Below, one piece after another: positions 1 through 11,940 of a stretch of 64,000 nucleotides of DNA; the first letter of the stretch is position 1, and each line of letters opens with the position of its first letter. A program made the position numbers and the translations under genes. The DNA is from Dama dama (lineage: Eukaryota > Chordata > Mammalia > Artiodactyla > Cervidae), in NCBI RefSeq assembly GCF_033118175.1, contig NC_083681.1:18680001-18744000 (forward strand). The letters are read 5' to 3'. Under the pieces are notes generated by a model. The model was given only the letters and a program-made list of their open reading frames with translations, searched no databases and was not told where the DNA came from.

Positions 1-74
1 GGGCGGGGGGGAGTGATTCAGAGAAGATTAAGGAGGAGTTAAAGCTATTTAGAGTACCCTAAACTTTTGAACTG

Positions 75-474
75 TGAAGAAAGCTGAGCACTGAAAAATT
101 GATGCTTTTGAACTGTGGTGTTGGAGAAGACTCTTGAGAGTCCCTTGGACTGCAAGGAGATCCAACCAGTTGATCCTAAAGGAGATCAGTCCTGGGTGTT
201 CATTGGAAAGACTGATGCTGAAGCTGAAACTCCAATACTTTGGCCACCTCATGCGAAGAGTTGACTCCTTGGAAAAGATCCTGATTCTGGGAGGGATTGG
301 GGGCAGGAGGAGAAGGGGACGACAGAGGATAAGATGGCTGGATGGCATCACCGACTCGATGAACTTGAATTTGAGTCAACCCCGGGAGTTGGTGATGAAC
401 AGGGAGGCCTGGCATGTTGCGATTCATGGGGTCGGACATGACTGAGTGACTGAACTGAACTGAACTGAACTGAA
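75..474 (+). mobile_element. BovB LINE, 3' end
   Basis: Five-prime-truncated BovB (RTE) copy. It covers the last 400 bp of the element and ends in the characteristic repeated TGAAC tail (about 450-474). A small deletion removes part of the usual sequence just before the tail. The reading frame is degenerate. It lies in intron 7 of SLC35F2, in the orientation opposite to the gene. Confidence 0.93.
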
Positions 475-632
475 ACTTTTGAAGTCAGTATCATAAAAGT
501 CAATTGTGCTTTCCCATAGAATGTTCGTTTTTAACTGTGAAGAAACACAGTAACTTATTCAAAACATGTTCTGCTTGATTTGGAGGTTTTAAATGTTTAT
601 AAGAAAAAGTCTTGTTCCTCTTAAGAAGTATT

Positions 633-826
633 AGTTGCCCGATCATGTCTGACTCTTTGCAACCCCATGGACTGTAGTCCACCAGGCTCCTCTGTCCATG
701 GAATTCTCCAGGCAAGAATACTGGAGTGGGTAGCCATTCCCTTCTCCAGAGGATCTTCCTGATCCAGGGATCGAACCCAGGTCTCCCATACTGTATGCAG
801 ATTCTTTAACATCTGAGCCACCAGGT
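633..826 (-). mobile_element. Bov-tA SINE
   Basis: Nearly full-length ruminant tRNA-derived SINE in antisense. The sense tRNA-Glu-like head lies at the high-coordinate end, and the BovB-shared tail (complement of the ACATGATCGGGC region) at the low end. It is in SLC35F2 intron 7. Confidence 0.92.
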
Positions 827-832
827 GATTAA

Positions 833-2382
833 ATGGAGGCACCTTTATTAGAAGAGAGAGACTCTGAGGGAGTAAGATAGTAAGTCTCCTGAATTTTCAA
901 TTTTTTCAATTTTCAATTCTACCCTTTGTGTCTGGATCTATATAGGAAGTTTCTGTGGCTACTCTGTTCAGTGAGTATTTACTAAAGATCAATCTGGGGG
1001 TGTGGAGTCTGACACCAATGAAGGTGGAAATTTTTAACATCTTCTTCAACTGTTTCAAAATATCAGAGCCCAAGTTATCTTAGATGCTACACTTTTTTAA
1101 ATTGGTGATATATTGAGCTGTGATTCTTCACTTAAAATTTTCTTCTAAAATCCTAGGTATCTTCTTTATGTTCTATATGATTTCCAACGTCTGTAATTTA
1201 CTCTGAAGATCACAGCAGACCTCCTCTTTCTTTTACAAGTCTTGAAATAGCCTTTGACCAAAAAGAATAAAATCTGATCTGAGTTAAAAGTGAGCTGCTA
1301 GACATGCAGGGACAAAGAAACACAAAGCAAAAGAACTGCAAAGGAATTTATCGTTTGCATGTTCCATTTTGAAAACAATAGTGTAAATCATTTGGGCAAA
1401 ACAATGACACACAAAAAGTCTTTTTCTCATTAAAGTTAATCGCAGTTAAAGAGCAAATATCTACATTTAGGGAGCTTATAATAGGTAGCGACAAGTGTAT
1501 TTTCACTTTGAAGCTTTTGTTTCTTTAAGCTTACTTCCTCCTTGGACATCATTTTACTTACGAGGGAGAAGTAAATGTTAAACTACTAATGCTATCTCAA
1601 TATGTTTAGTTTTAAAAAAAAAGCACAGGTGAGCCAGGCCACAAGTTATACTGCAGAGCTTTCAAGCTTTCTCTGGTAGCCATCACCTGGCCTTGAACTG
1701 CAGAATAAAATCACCATGGTCCTCTAGTGGAGGCCACGTGAAATGCAATAACACCAGCACGAAACAGCTAACACACTTGAAAGGCTTGCTTTGTACACCT
1801 TAATGATTGTTACCACAGGAAAGAACCTAAGCCTATCAGGATCACTGTCTGATTCACTCTGACATCGGTCACTTTCTAATGATGCCACCAAACAGCTATA
1901 AATACTTCTTCAGGCTTAGTTCATGAATACCATAACCAGCAGGGTTTTTGCAACGATAACAGCTAGTTCCTATGACATAATCTTGAAAAGCAAAACTGGT
2001 TTATGCTTCTTAAGCAGAAATGTCTGGGAACACAGTGAAGTAGGCATTCTGAGTTCATGGTCAACTCCTGGGAATAGTGTCAATCAATACCAAGTAATTT
2101 CCACCCACATCTAAAACTTTATAAGGATAAAGAAATACAGTTGCTATACCCAGCTAAACGTAATGTTAGCAAGCAACAGCTGACATTCTATTTGTTCAAA
2201 TGATTGTAATAGCAGGCAGGTCAACAAGCTTTAAACTATGGAAAGATAGATTTCTAAGGCAGTAAGAAATTCTTGCTAAGGAGATGAGAAGGTTTTATTT
2301 TGGGATCTAAAACTTTAAAGAAACCCACTACTTCTTTTATACCAAACAAGTGTTCTTATTTGAACAAGATCTATTTGCTCAC
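833..2382. other. SLC35F2 intron 7, no feature recognised
   Basis: AT-rich intronic sequence. I looked on the minus strand for the last SLC35F2 exon (expected to begin FSGLYILSF) and did not see it. No repeat family that I can name is present. The intron's 5' splice site is at 2382-2381 on the minus strand. Confidence 0.6.
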
Positions 2383-2537
2383 CTTATAGCCAAACAGAAA
2401 AAGTCCAAAAAAAAGACTGTAGAGGTCAGCTGTCAGGATGCCCAGGTTGACAGAAGTGGCACTGGTGACTTTGATCACCAGTGGCATGAAGCTGTATAGG
2501 CAAAACATGCAGAGGGCAAATGCTACAAATAGCAGGG
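2383..2537 (-). CDS. SLC35F2: SLC35F2 exon 7
   Basis: 155-bp exon, 2 nt completing residue 258 plus 51 codons (residues 259-309). It encodes membrane helix 8 (start LLFVAFALCMFCLYSF) and, after the conserved TSATSVNLGILTADLYSL stretch, most of helix 9, ending FLFGYK. The 3' splice site is preceded by TTTTTTCCCCACAG; the 5' site reads AAG|GTGAGC. The exon ends on a codon boundary, so the next exon begins in phase 0. A run of eight T inside the exon (sense strand) encodes Leu-Phe-Phe, where the human protein, as I recall it, has Leu-Phe-Val. The SATSVN/LTADLYS block is among the most conserved parts of the SLC35F subfamily. Confidence 0.95.
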
Positions 2538-3585
2538 CTGTGGGGAAAAAATGGAATATCTAATGTTAAAGGAAGAAATCAAAAGATAAAGGATAAAGCT
2601 TGCCTGACGTAAAATTCCCTGATCCTTTAACATACCATCCACAAAGTCCCTCATTAACAGTAAGCATTACAAATGAGACATACAAAGTTCTCACTGGATG
2701 TAGATGAAGAACTTAAAAAAACCCAACAGAGTGTTAGATGATCAAGGCCATAGAATCTTGCATATGGCGTAAGTTAATGGCTTTTTTTGCTCCATGCTAT
2801 CCACACCTGCCCAGAGAGATGCCAATGATAAAAGGCATCATGGTTGGACAGGATTTGTGTGGTTGAATTCAGAATAAAGTACTGTTAGGGCATCAAAGAC
2901 AGTTGTTAGGGTTTTATCTTTTGTTCATCCCAAAAGGGAGCTAGTCATGTGGGTGCTGACTACTTAGTATCTCTGCTTCACAACTGCTTCTCCAACCTCA
3001 CTCAACACACACACAGTACACACACAGGAAATCTAAGCTATTTACTTGAATGAAATCATCCAAGCACAGTAGATGAATTTCAATTCAATGAAACTCATGT
3101 GCTACTTTTTTCCATCCATAAGGTTCAAATCTTTCCTGACTGTCCCACTACTGCTTTCTTCTGTTGCTCATCTGTACAGATGCTTAAGACTATCAGATGA
3201 GACAGGCAATGCAAGATGGTAGTGATTACACACCATCAGATTATTTAAGTTAATACTTCACTGATTATATCAAGCAGGCAATCTTTACAAGCAGTCTGAA
3301 GACACGAAATACAGATCTAGTTGAAAGCTAGTGTGACCAAAGGTCAGTCTTATTCAGAATTCCTAGTAAAGAAAGGTTATTCTTGAAGGTAAAGATTAAG
3401 GATTAACTTTTACGGGGGTTCATTTACAAGTTCTCAGAGAAACTTGACATAAACCACTATAGTTTTCTGTGTACTAAATTACTCTGTGGTTTTATATAAA
3501 AATGCCTAAATAGTATTATTAAAATATTTATTTCTTGGTGTGTGTCAGGGGAAAGACTAAAAATAATTATTATATATATACATAC
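2538..3585 (-). other. SLC35F2: SLC35F2 intron 6
   Basis: 1048-bp intron bounded by GTATGT and a pyrimidine-rich CCCCACAG. A short AC-rich patch lies near 3005-3026 and an AT run near 3563-3582, next to the 5' splice site. No mobile element is recognised. Confidence 0.85.
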
Positions 3586-3638
3586 CAATTTTCCAGTCCC
3601 AATGAATGCTGGCAATATCCTTATATTCCACAATCAAT
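3586..3638 (-). CDS. SLC35F2: SLC35F2 exon 6 (53 bp)
   Basis: Short exon: 1 nt completing residue 240, codons for residues 241-257 (LIVEYKDIASIHWDWKI), then 1 nt of residue 258. It is recognised only by homology and splice sites (AATCACAG before, ATTG|GTATGT after). It encodes the end of helix 7 and the hydrophilic loop before helix 8. Because 53 bp is not a multiple of three, skipping it would shift the frame, so it is a constitutive exon if the gene is functional. Apart from intron phase, it matches what I recall of the human sequence with no substitutions. Confidence 0.95.
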
Positions 3639-4197
3639 CTGTGATTAAAACAAGAGGTCACAGAGAGATCTTTATATAAATTTTCACTGTTTTATAAACA
3701 AGTAAGTTGCTTCAAAACTTTAAGTACTTCACTTTAAGTGCTTCAGCTCTTAAGATGGTGAATTATGTTGACTTTTGGTTTTCATAGAATATTTAAAAAA
3801 AAACTATCTTTAATTAAATGACAAAGAATAAAACTCAAAGGAGTCCATAAACACATGTTTGACACCCTTAGAAGCACTGTTTAGTGGTAGTCAGCTACAG
3901 GAGGGAAACATGATATTATGAATAGGAAGTTAATATTTTCTAGGAATAACCGAAAAAGAAAGTGTTCACTGGTAATATAAAGTCTAATGATATTATAAGC
4001 AGGAATCTTAAGCATCAAACATGTGTAAAAAAAATGAGGCATAATGACATTTCAACAATCTTCTAATAGATATTTAGCAAGTTACTGATTTTAAATATGA
4101 ATTTAGGCCAAATAAACAATGAATGTTAGTAGCCAGAAACTAATCATCTATGACATATTTGCTGATTTTGTTTTTAAGGATATGTTTAGAATCTTAC
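3639..4197 (-). other. SLC35F2: SLC35F2 intron 5
   Basis: 559-bp intron, GTAAGA at the donor and TTTAATCACAG at the acceptor. AT-rich; no repeat recognised. Confidence 0.85.
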
Positions 4198-4354
4198 AGC
4201 TGTATGCCACTGATAATTGTTCCAAACAAGCCCACCATTCCTAAAAACTCCTGTCTACTCAGCTTCTTCACGATGTATTCTTCACACACATTAGAAACAG
4301 CATAGAGGGAAGCTCCAAGAAGGACCAAGATGTCACCAATCAGTACATTATTAC
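4198..4354 (-). CDS. SLC35F2: SLC35F2 exon 5
   Basis: 157-bp exon completing residue 188 and encoding residues 189-239 plus two bases of residue 240. It carries membrane helix 6 (VLIGDILVLLGASLYAVSNV), the conserved EEYIVKKLSRQEFLGM loop and the first part of helix 7 (LFGTIISGIQL). The acceptor is CTCTATAG; the donor is CAGCT|GTAAGA. The exon starts with GT directly after AG, so a one-exon misreading of the boundary is possible, but only this boundary keeps the frame. The loop before helix 6 reads Asn-Ala-Gly-Asn-Asn; human, as I recall, has Asn-Ser-Gly-Ser-Asp. The rest of the exon is nearly identical to human. Confidence 0.96.
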
Positions 4355-5201
4355 CTATAGAGAGATAAGCCATAAAAAGGAATACATTGTCACTAGGGAA
4401 AACTCTCCAGCTTGCTTCCATAAGTTTATCTGGCTCATAATCATCTAAAAAAGATTTTACAGAAGAAGAAACCCTGATTTTTAAAGTTTAAAGACTCTTA
4501 CTTTTCTCACTTTCTGGCACAATTCTGCTTTCATTTTTCTTATTTTGGATCTTCAGGAGACTAACAGATTGGAAGATGGTAGTGTATACCATAATGTAAG
4601 GCCCCAGAAAATGATTCTATGACATGGGAAATTAATGGAATTTATTAATGGGAATTCATTGAAAACTACAGGGAAGGAAGCTAGGTAAGCAAGGTAATTT
4701 CCTCAATCAAAGGAGACACTGAAGTTGTTTGCAGATTGGGGAAATTCATAGACCTTATTTAGATTTTATACTATGAACTATCTCAACCGTGACATAAAGA
4801 GTATCAAAATGTTCTCATCTACAGAGTAACTGAAATAGAGGTCATTCTGTGAACACAAAGTCTCCTTTTTGAGGGAAACAAAATCTACAGTAGGGTTTCC
4901 GGCAACTAATCTAAATGTATGGGCCAAAAGAAGATTACTGCAAATATATAAAGAAACTTCTCTCTCAGGACACAAAACAAATGAGTATGACAAAAAGCAA
5001 GGACTCTGGGCAGGTAGGAACATAGACTGCTATGTTGAAGTGGTCATAGTACCAGAAGCAAGCAAATCTAAAAATAAAAATTTTAAGATAGGTAATCAGG
5101 ACATGTTCTCTGCTTTTTACTTTATCTTTGCAAAATAAAAGTAAAGGCATAAGCAAAATGTCTTCTGTGACTAAACCAGAAAACAAGTAACACAGTCTCA
5201 C
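4355..5201 (-). other. SLC35F2: SLC35F2 intron 4
   Basis: 847-bp intron, GTGAGA donor and TATAG acceptor. No repeat family recognised. The ORFs overlapping it show no protein similarity that I can identify. Confidence 0.85.
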
Positions 5202-5361
5202 CTGCATTGTCTTCCCTCCCTGCTAAGATGTCTGCACCAACCATAGTTCCTACACCCAACAGACAGACAGCCACAGCAATGAAGTGGATCACTCTGTATC
5301 TTGCATAAAGAATAAACCACGAAAGAGCCATCAGCACAGGAATCCCAAAGCAATCCAAAAG
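5202..5361 (-). CDS. SLC35F2: SLC35F2 exon 4
   Basis: 160-bp exon encoding residues 135-187 plus the first base of residue 188. It holds helix 4 (LLDCFGIPVLMALSWFIL), the short basic loop YARYR and helix 5 (HFIAVAVCLLGVGTMVGAD), followed by the polar LAGREDN loop. It begins in phase 0 after CTTTTCATGCAG and ends at GCAG|GTGAGA. In EamA-type transporters helices 4 and 5 close the first inverted five-helix half and contribute to the substrate path (family knowledge). Confidence 0.96.
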
Positions 5362-5434
5362 CTGCATGAAAAGAGAAATAAATACCTGAAAATATCTCTC
5401 ATTAGTGAAAAGATGACCAAGTAATAACAGAAAT

Positions 5435-5640
5435 CAGTGTTTATTAAGCATTTATTATTGCCAGCCCTGTACTAAATGCTTTATCTGGATGAACTCATTT
5501 AATCCTCACAACAACTCTATGAAACTGGAACTTCAACCTCCATTTTACCCATGAGGAAACCAAAGTCACAGAGAGGTTAAATGAGCTGCCCAAAATCACA
5601 CAGTTAAAAGTTTGGGAGTCAGTTGACGAACCCCGGAATT
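5435..5640 (-). repeat. MIR SINE remnant
   Basis: Antisense MIR-like sequence. It shows the typical pattern of a size-graded start, a central ATGAGGAAAC block near 5552 and a CACACAGTTA block near 5599. It is an ancient mammal-wide SINE, too degraded for a subfamily call. Confidence 0.6.
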
Positions 5641-6734
5641 CTGCCCAACAGCCTATGCAATTTACTTCTACACTCTCACTTGTGTTTATCCTTAAGTCCA
5701 GTAGACATGTACCCATTCAGTCAATAAATATTTAAGTACATGATATGTGGGAGACACTAATGGAGGAGGTGGAATGTAGAGAACAAGAAAGGCACAATGT
5801 GGAGTATTTAGAACCCTAGACAGAGAAAAATCGCATAGCCAATGTTTAATTGCAATTGGGCTTAAGAACTACAAAAAGAACAGGTTATTATGAGAAAGCG
5901 AACAGACACCATCTCCCTGACAAAGTGTCCAACCCCACCATATAAGACAGATACTTGCTCCCAGCAAATACTCTCGCTCATCTTCATCATATACTCCTCC
6001 ACCACCTGTTGATCCTGGGTCCAGAAAATACTTTCTACACCCCTGATATTGCCAGTCTGAAAGGCAGGGGGACTAAGAGTGCCAAAATTATAGTAAATCC
6101 AAAATCTTTGCAAGATAAAGGAAAAAGAGATTTCATTCATTCGATTCTCAAAAGCACACATTTGTAGAGTACGTTCAAGGATAAAATATATTCCTTTTAC
6201 TAATAGTGTTCCTGATGTTGCTATGTGACTGCTCATCCTGTTCTTTTTTTAACCTTGTCCCTGATGTGCTCTGTATCTATTTAGTCTTGGACAAGGCAGG
6301 CCCCTAAATCTCAGCAGCTTGTTTGATCCTGTCCACAGTTGTTTACTGATTGCCTTTCATTGCAATGTCAAGTATAGGAACGGGCACTTTGCCTTCTGTT
6401 ATTTATTCCATCTAGAGAACTCTAATCTCTTAAGTGCTTTATTGAGCCTGCCTGAATAACAAACCATTAAACGATGCAAATGATAATAGCTTGTCCTGGA
6501 AGACACCAAAAGAATCTAGCCATAGTGAAGTAATAGAATCGAAACTCTATTCCTTAAACAAAAAAAGTAGACAAAAATCACTCTAAAAACTATCACAGAA
6601 GACTCCCTATCCTCAAATTGTGTCTTAAAATCAAACTTAAACCTGCTCTATTTTTAACCATTTTTGGCAGGCCATGACTGGCCATATAAGGGAGGCACCC
6701 ACATCTTGGTAAGAGCTCCCAAGGCCTGAGGCTC

Positions 6735-6865
6735 CAGCCCTGCCATTGACCAGCTGTGTGATCTCCAGCTAGTCAACTCTTGAGTCAAAATCTGAAATCA
6801 AGAAGTTAGACCAAATGATCTCAAGATACCTGGCCACTCTAAAGTTTCATGACTTCTAATCTGGT
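6735..6865 (+). repeat. MIR SINE remnant
   Basis: Sense MIR-like core with the GACCAGCTGTGTGATC block near 6747 and a later GACCAAATGATCTC block near 6810. Assigned from memory of the MIR consensus. Confidence 0.5.
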
Positions 6866-7009
6866 ATCTATCACAGTCAGTCATTTATCTAAACTGAATC
6901 TTTTCAAAATGTATTCCTGGTGACAGATGCATTCTGCTTGATGCTTTTAGTTCTAAGAGCCGTCTATTTAATTTAATCTTTAAAAATTATTGGCTAGATT
7001 TCTGATTTA

Positions 7010-7145
7010 AAAAAATAGATATGCAACAAGCAACAAAGGTTTACTGTGTGGCACAGGGAACTATAGTCAATATCTTGTAATAATCTATAATGGAAAATAA
7101 TTTCAAAAATAACATGTGTGTATAACTAAATCATACACACAAGAA
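7010..7145 (+). repeat. L1 3' UTR fragment
   Basis: Matches the ruminant L1 3' region that reads tactgt.tggcacagggaactat, followed by the aataatctataatgg stretch. Truncated on both sides. Confidence 0.6.
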
Positions 7146-7149
7146 AATT

Positions 7150-7926
7150 CTACTTTTTGAAATTAAGTAATGTTTATCTTTTTGCCAGGTTTTCTAAATG
7201 TCCTATGGACATCTAATAACAACATATGAGATACAAAATTTTAAATATATTTGTGTATGATAAGATTAATATAAACTAAATATAAATCTATATTTAAATT
7301 ATTAATGACATCATTCAAGATGCTCTTATTCTTATTTTTTCTGCACTTGATAAAATATTCTCAGAGAAATGTTAATATGTCTCACTATGATTATATGTTT
7401 TTTTCTTTTCCTTTATATTTCTTCTGATTTTTCCTTTATGTATCTTTGTTTCTTTGTTGATAAGGTATTTAATGGTTTCTGATGTCTATGTTCTTTCTGA
7501 ATTGCTCCTTTTATTATTAAAAATATTCATCTTTGCTTTAAAAAAAATTATTATATAGACACAGGAAGTAAGAACCTGGAATGAGGGGGAAGGATGGATA
7601 TAAACATGAATCAGACTTTGTTAGTGATACAATGGAGTATACTCTATAGAGAAGAAAATGAAATTCAATTAGGCCTTTGAGAAGGGGCTTTGAAAAGGAT
7701 GCATTCTAGAAATAATAGAGCAACATAAGAGAGAGAAGCTGGCTGTGGGTAGGGAATGTGTAGATATGGCAAGGGACATGAGAAGTAACATGAGTAGAAA
7801 CAGGCCAGCAATGTCAATGGACACATCATGAACTACTACATTAGTATTTACAATCACAGAATCCTTGAAGGAATCCTTAAGAAAGAGGTTCAAAGACCAT
7901 CCAATTTAAACCTCCACCCTCTCAGG
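7150..7926. other. intron 3 interval, no feature recognised
   Basis: AT-rich sequence with several T- and A-runs. No coding exon, RNA gene or nameable repeat is seen. Confidence 0.5.
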
Positions 7927-8045
7927 GGGAATTCCCTGGTGGTCCAGTGGTTGGGACTCTGTGCTTCCACTGCAGGGGGCACTGGTTCCATACTTGGTTG
8001 GTAAACTAAGATCCTACATGTTGTATGTCCATAAAGAAACAAAGA
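7927..8045 (+). mobile_element. CHR-type tRNA SINE
   Basis: Starts with the CHR hallmark ggaattccctggtggtccag, followed by an A-box-like region and a degenerate B-box. Cetartiodactyl-specific SINE derived from tRNA-Glu. Confidence 0.8.
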
Positions 8046-8456
8046 AGCAAATTTCCACCCTTTCAGATTAACCAGACTAGAGGTTTACTCAAGGAGATAA
8101 TCTGATTGAAGAATTCCAATGACAGGCACTCTTCTCTGATGGAAGGAAGTTTAGCTGTTAGATGCACTTTTTATAATATGGCTTCCTAGGACCATAAGTA
8201 CTTAATTTTAGACAACCAAATGCTTAGGTTTTTCTAAGAGGCTAGGATGAAAGAAGTCATTTGAGATTAGTTTAAGGCATGAACTTAAGTCACAAAACCT
8301 CAGTGTAAGTATTTTGCTTAGCTCTGTTTAGACCTGTGCCAATTCAAAACTCCTAATCTGTCACAGATCAAAATTTCTAAGAATTATAATCAAGCAATTA
8401 AACTGTGCATGAGATCATGAAGGTAAATGTGACTAGAAAAATGCCATTTTCTGTAT

Positions 8457-8672
8457 TTGTTGTTGTTTAGGCACTAGGTTGTGTCTGACTCTGTGACTCC
8501 ATGGAACGCAGCGTGCCATGCTTTCCTGTTCTTCACTATTTCCCGGAGTTTGCTCAAACTCATGTTCATTGAGTTGGTGATGCCATCCAACCATCTCATC
8601 CTCTGTCACCCCCTTCTCCTCCTGCACTCAATCTTCCCCAGCATCAGGGTCTTTTCCAATGAGTCGGCTCTT
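8457..8672 (-). mobile_element. BovB LINE, 3' end
   Basis: Antisense BovB 3' terminus. It begins with the gttgtttaggcac tail region and ends inside the element near GAGTCGGCTC. Strongly 5'-truncated. Confidence 0.9.
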
Positions 8673-8847
8673 TTATATAGAGTATATTTTCTATATACTT
8701 ACACTCTTATTATTCATTGCTAAAAGTACACTTAATACTATTTGTGATGAATGCATCTTCTAGGTAACTCCTGGTTTTAATTTCTATGAAATTCTGAGTT
8801 TTTCATGTGCCTCTCATGATGTCTGTCTTATAAAAGATTTCCTATCT

Positions 8848-9005
8848 TTCCCACCAGGCTCCTCTGTCCATGGGATTTTCCAGGCGAGAATACTGGAGTG
8901 GGTTGTCATTTCCTTCTACAGGGGATCTTCCCGACCCAGGGATGAAACCCGCGTCTTCTGCTTGACAGGCAGATTCTTTTTACCACTGAGCCACCTGGGA
9001 AGCCC
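8848..9005 (-). mobile_element. Bov-tA SINE, 3'-truncated
   Basis: Antisense Bov-tA lacking its tail region at the low-coordinate end. The tRNA-like head is at about 8990-9005 (complement of gggcttcccaggtggctcag). Confidence 0.9.
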
Positions 9006-9189
9006 AGAGGACAATGCTTAGCACAGTATTAAATGGCATTCTGGTAATAATAGCATTTAATGCATATTCACATCAGAAAAATACTGAGTTTTCATTAGTC
9101 ATTCATCTTTCTCTTTAAATCTTCAATTTTTCCATATTTCTTAAATTTGGAGATAAGACCATCTCTGTTTCATAGGAGAAAGTGAAGCA

Positions 9190-9318
9190 ACAGGAATTCT
9201 CTGGTGGTCCAGTGGTAGAGACTCTGTGCTTTCCCTGCTGAGAGCACAGGTCCAACCTCTCCCTGGTTGGGGAACTAAGATTCTGCAAGCTATACAGCAC
9301 AGCCAAAAAAAAAAGTGC
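9190..9318 (+). mobile_element. CHR-type tRNA SINE
   Basis: Sense CHR SINE, from ggaattctctggtggtccag to a short A10 tract at 9306-9315. Confidence 0.85.
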
Positions 9319-9337
9319 CTCAAAAGTCATAAATTCA

Positions 9338-9448
9338 GGGACCTCCCTGGTGGTCCAGTGACTAAGACTCTGCGATTCCAACACAGGGAGCTCAGGTTTG
9401 ATCCCTGGTAAAGAAAGGAGATACCACATGCCGCAACCAATTTGTTTT
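9338..9448 (+). mobile_element. CHR-type tRNA SINE
   Basis: Second sense CHR SINE immediately downstream of the previous one. Head gggacctccctggtggtcca; body ends at the atgccgcaaccaa segment. Confidence 0.85.
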
Positions 9449-9593
9449 TAAGTCATAAATTCAGTAAACTGTGAAGTCTAAACCTGACTTGGGAATCTAT
9501 TTTACTTTCTTCTCCATTTACAACACATTTTATTGTTAGCAATGAGGAGTCAGTGTTATGATACATCCCAAGTTTGCTAACATTAAGACAACT

Positions 9594-9715
9594 CTTCTTT
9601 AGGGTTATGTCACATAGCTTGCTGGATCTTGGTTCCCCGACCAGTGATCAAACTTGGCCACAGCAGTGAAAGTCCAGAATCCTAACCACTAAGGCCACCA
9701 GGGAACTCCCTAATG
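9594..9715 (-). mobile_element. CHR SINE with 11-bp target-site duplication
   Basis: Antisense CHR SINE ending in ccaccagggaactccc. It is flanked by the direct repeat TTAAGACAACT at 9583-9593 and 9716-9726, which marks the insertion borders. Confidence 0.88.
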
Positions 9716-10307
9716 TTAAGACAACTTAATCAGTCGTCCTCAACTCCACCAAGCTGAAGAGTACTGCTATGTAGGAACATTTTTCTTTCAACCTAATGAG
9801 AATAAACCTAGAAAAGGAACAGGTATACGTTTTACTTTTGGCTACCACCTTTACCCAAAATGTCTAATGCCCTATTAGATAACAGACAACAAAAAGACAA
9901 CAACCTATTAGCTGTCTTAGATATCTACTTTACTTGTAAGGCTCCAACTTCTCTGGGACACAATAGTATATTCACTTTATATGCCATTTAAGCAACACAC
10001 AAAACAGAACTATTGCCAACATCACAGCATCAATTGCCAACTAAATATTTATGTTTATTTGGTAGCAACTGTTCTATTCATCTATAGCATTAGCAGTTTA
10101 GGAACAGATTAACTTGTACACATTTTCACTAATTCCAGGAAGACTTTCTCATTAGCACACATGCTCCACTGGAAAACAGATAACATCCACTGTTCTTAGA
10201 TTTTTTCTGAGTGAACAGGTTCTTAAGCAAATTAGGTGAGCACACATGAGTTCAGAATCCTCTCTTAAAGTTATAAAATCCAAACTGGTCAGAGGACTCC
10301 TTCTTAC

Positions 10308-10435
10308 CTGGACACTGGTTAGAGTTGTGTACTGGTATGCTCTGACAATCAGGTAATTGGCTTCTACATCTGCTAGTCCAAGCAGGATGTACTTCCACCA
10401 TTTCTTTTTCAAGATGTATAAAAGATTATCACTAC
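10308..10435 (-). CDS. SLC35F2: SLC35F2 exon 3
   Basis: 128-bp exon completing residue 92 and encoding residues 93-134. It holds the basic ILKKKWWKY segment, helix 3 (YILLGLADVEANYLIV) and the conserved RAYQYTTLTSVQ that enters helix 4. The acceptor is TTTCAACCAG and the donor CCAG|GTAAGA; it ends in phase 0. The DVEANY and AYQYTTLTS blocks are signature sequence of the SLC35F1/F2 branch. The 3' end is fixed by frame continuity with exon 4. Confidence 0.96.
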
Positions 10436-10524
10436 CTGGTTGAAAGAAATCTAGATTAGGGCATGTTACTTGAAAATTATTCCGTGCATGTTAATCTAGA
10501 GATAAAGAGTCAAAGCTAGTATTT

Positions 10525-10727
10525 GTGCTGGGCTGTGCTTGGTCGCTCAGCTGTGTCTGACTCTTTGCGACCCTATAGACTGTAGTCTACCAGGCTTCTC
10601 TGTCCATGGGGATTCTCCAGACAAGAATACTGGAGTGGATTGCCATGCCCTCCTCCCGGAAATCTTCCCAACCCAGGGACTGAACCCAGGTCTCCTGCAT
10701 TACAGACACATACTTTACCACTATGTA
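10525..10727 (-). mobile_element. Bov-tA SINE
   Basis: Antisense Bov-tA, complete body from the ggtcgctcag tail side to a degenerate tRNA head. In SLC35F2 intron 2, about 90 bp upstream of exon 3 in gene orientation. Confidence 0.92.
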
Positions 10728-10729
10728 CA

Positions 10730-11244
10730 TTGAACATGGTCCCTCCTAATGTCCATTACTCATAACTCAAACTCCTGCAACAGCTCAGCAGAGTCGCTCA
10801 GATTTTTTTCTAGTATGAGGCCCAAGCTAAGGTGTCATCATAGACCAAGTGCTCAATGAAAACAACAAAGATAAAGGAAGTAAGACTGGTTAAATTCATT
10901 GAATTCCTTTTCCTTTCCTACTGCAACAGAAATATAACATCCAGATCATCTGAGGAAATGAAATGTTTTCTTATAAATTTATCAAACAGACCAAAACTCT
11001 GTGGTCATTCTTTTGGAAAAGATCTGCTTTCAGCTGAAAATTAAGCCAGTGGTAAGTTTGAAAAAATGACTTAGTGGCATCATTGAAGAAACACCTTTTA
11101 TCCCCTAAATTCTATTTATTCGTTAACTGTGAATCATTTCTTTGAAGATCACAAGGAGATACAGAGTTGGCAGCTATACAAGAAGGCTTTATGGGTAAGA
11201 TAACCTGCAAAGAAATCAAGGTAGTGAGAATCATAGTCAGATTC
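10730..11244. other. intron 2 interval, no feature recognised
   Basis: About 500 bp of unique-looking AT-rich intronic sequence between a Bov-tA and a BovB copy. No gene or repeat signature identified. Confidence 0.5.
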
Positions 11245-11808
11245 TGTTGTTCAGTCACTCAGTCGTGTCTGACTCTACACAACCCCATTGACGGCAGCAC
11301 ACCAGGCTTCCCTGTCCTTCACTATCTCCCAGAGTTTGCTCAAACTCATGTCCATTGAGTCGATGATGCCATCCAACCATCTCATCCTCTGTTCCCCGCT
11401 TCTTCCTCCTACCCTCAACCTTTCCTGGCATCAGGGTCTTTTCCAGTGAGTCAGCTTTTGCATCATGTGGCCAAAGTATTGGAGCTTCAGCTTCAGCATC
11501 AGTCCTTCCAATGAATACCCAAGACTGATTTCCTTTAGGATGGACTGGTTGGATCTCCTTGCAGTCCAAGGGACTCTCAAGAGTCTTCTCCAATACCATA
11601 GTTCAAAAGCATCAATTCTTCAGCGCTCAGCTTTCTTTATAGTCCAACTCTCACATCCATACATGACTACTGGAGAAACCATAGCTTTGACTATATGAAC
11701 CTTTGTCAGCAAAGTAATGTCTCTGCTTTTTAATATGCTGTCTAGGTTGGTCATAGCTTTTCTTCCAAGGAGCAAGTGTCTTTTAATTTCATGACTGCAG
11801 TCACCGTC
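11245..11808 (-). mobile_element. BovB LINE, 3' portion
   Basis: Antisense BovB from the tail side (tgttgttcagtcactcag) up to the tcaccgtcca point, about 560 bp. It covers the C-terminal part of the BovB protein, with stops. Confidence 0.93.
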
Positions 11809-11940
11809 CACAATAATTATCATTAAATCCCTATGAGCAGGAATATCCTGAAAACATAGTCTTCCTAACATGAGATAGCATGGAAGGCATCTATTAATAA
11901 TAACCATCCCTTGGGGGATTTCACTGATTTATTTATGAAT

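Noticed and set aside
1..2382. Last exon of SLC35F2
   Set aside because: I searched the minus strand for the expected helix-10 sequence and C-terminal tail and found nothing; it should lie outside the window.
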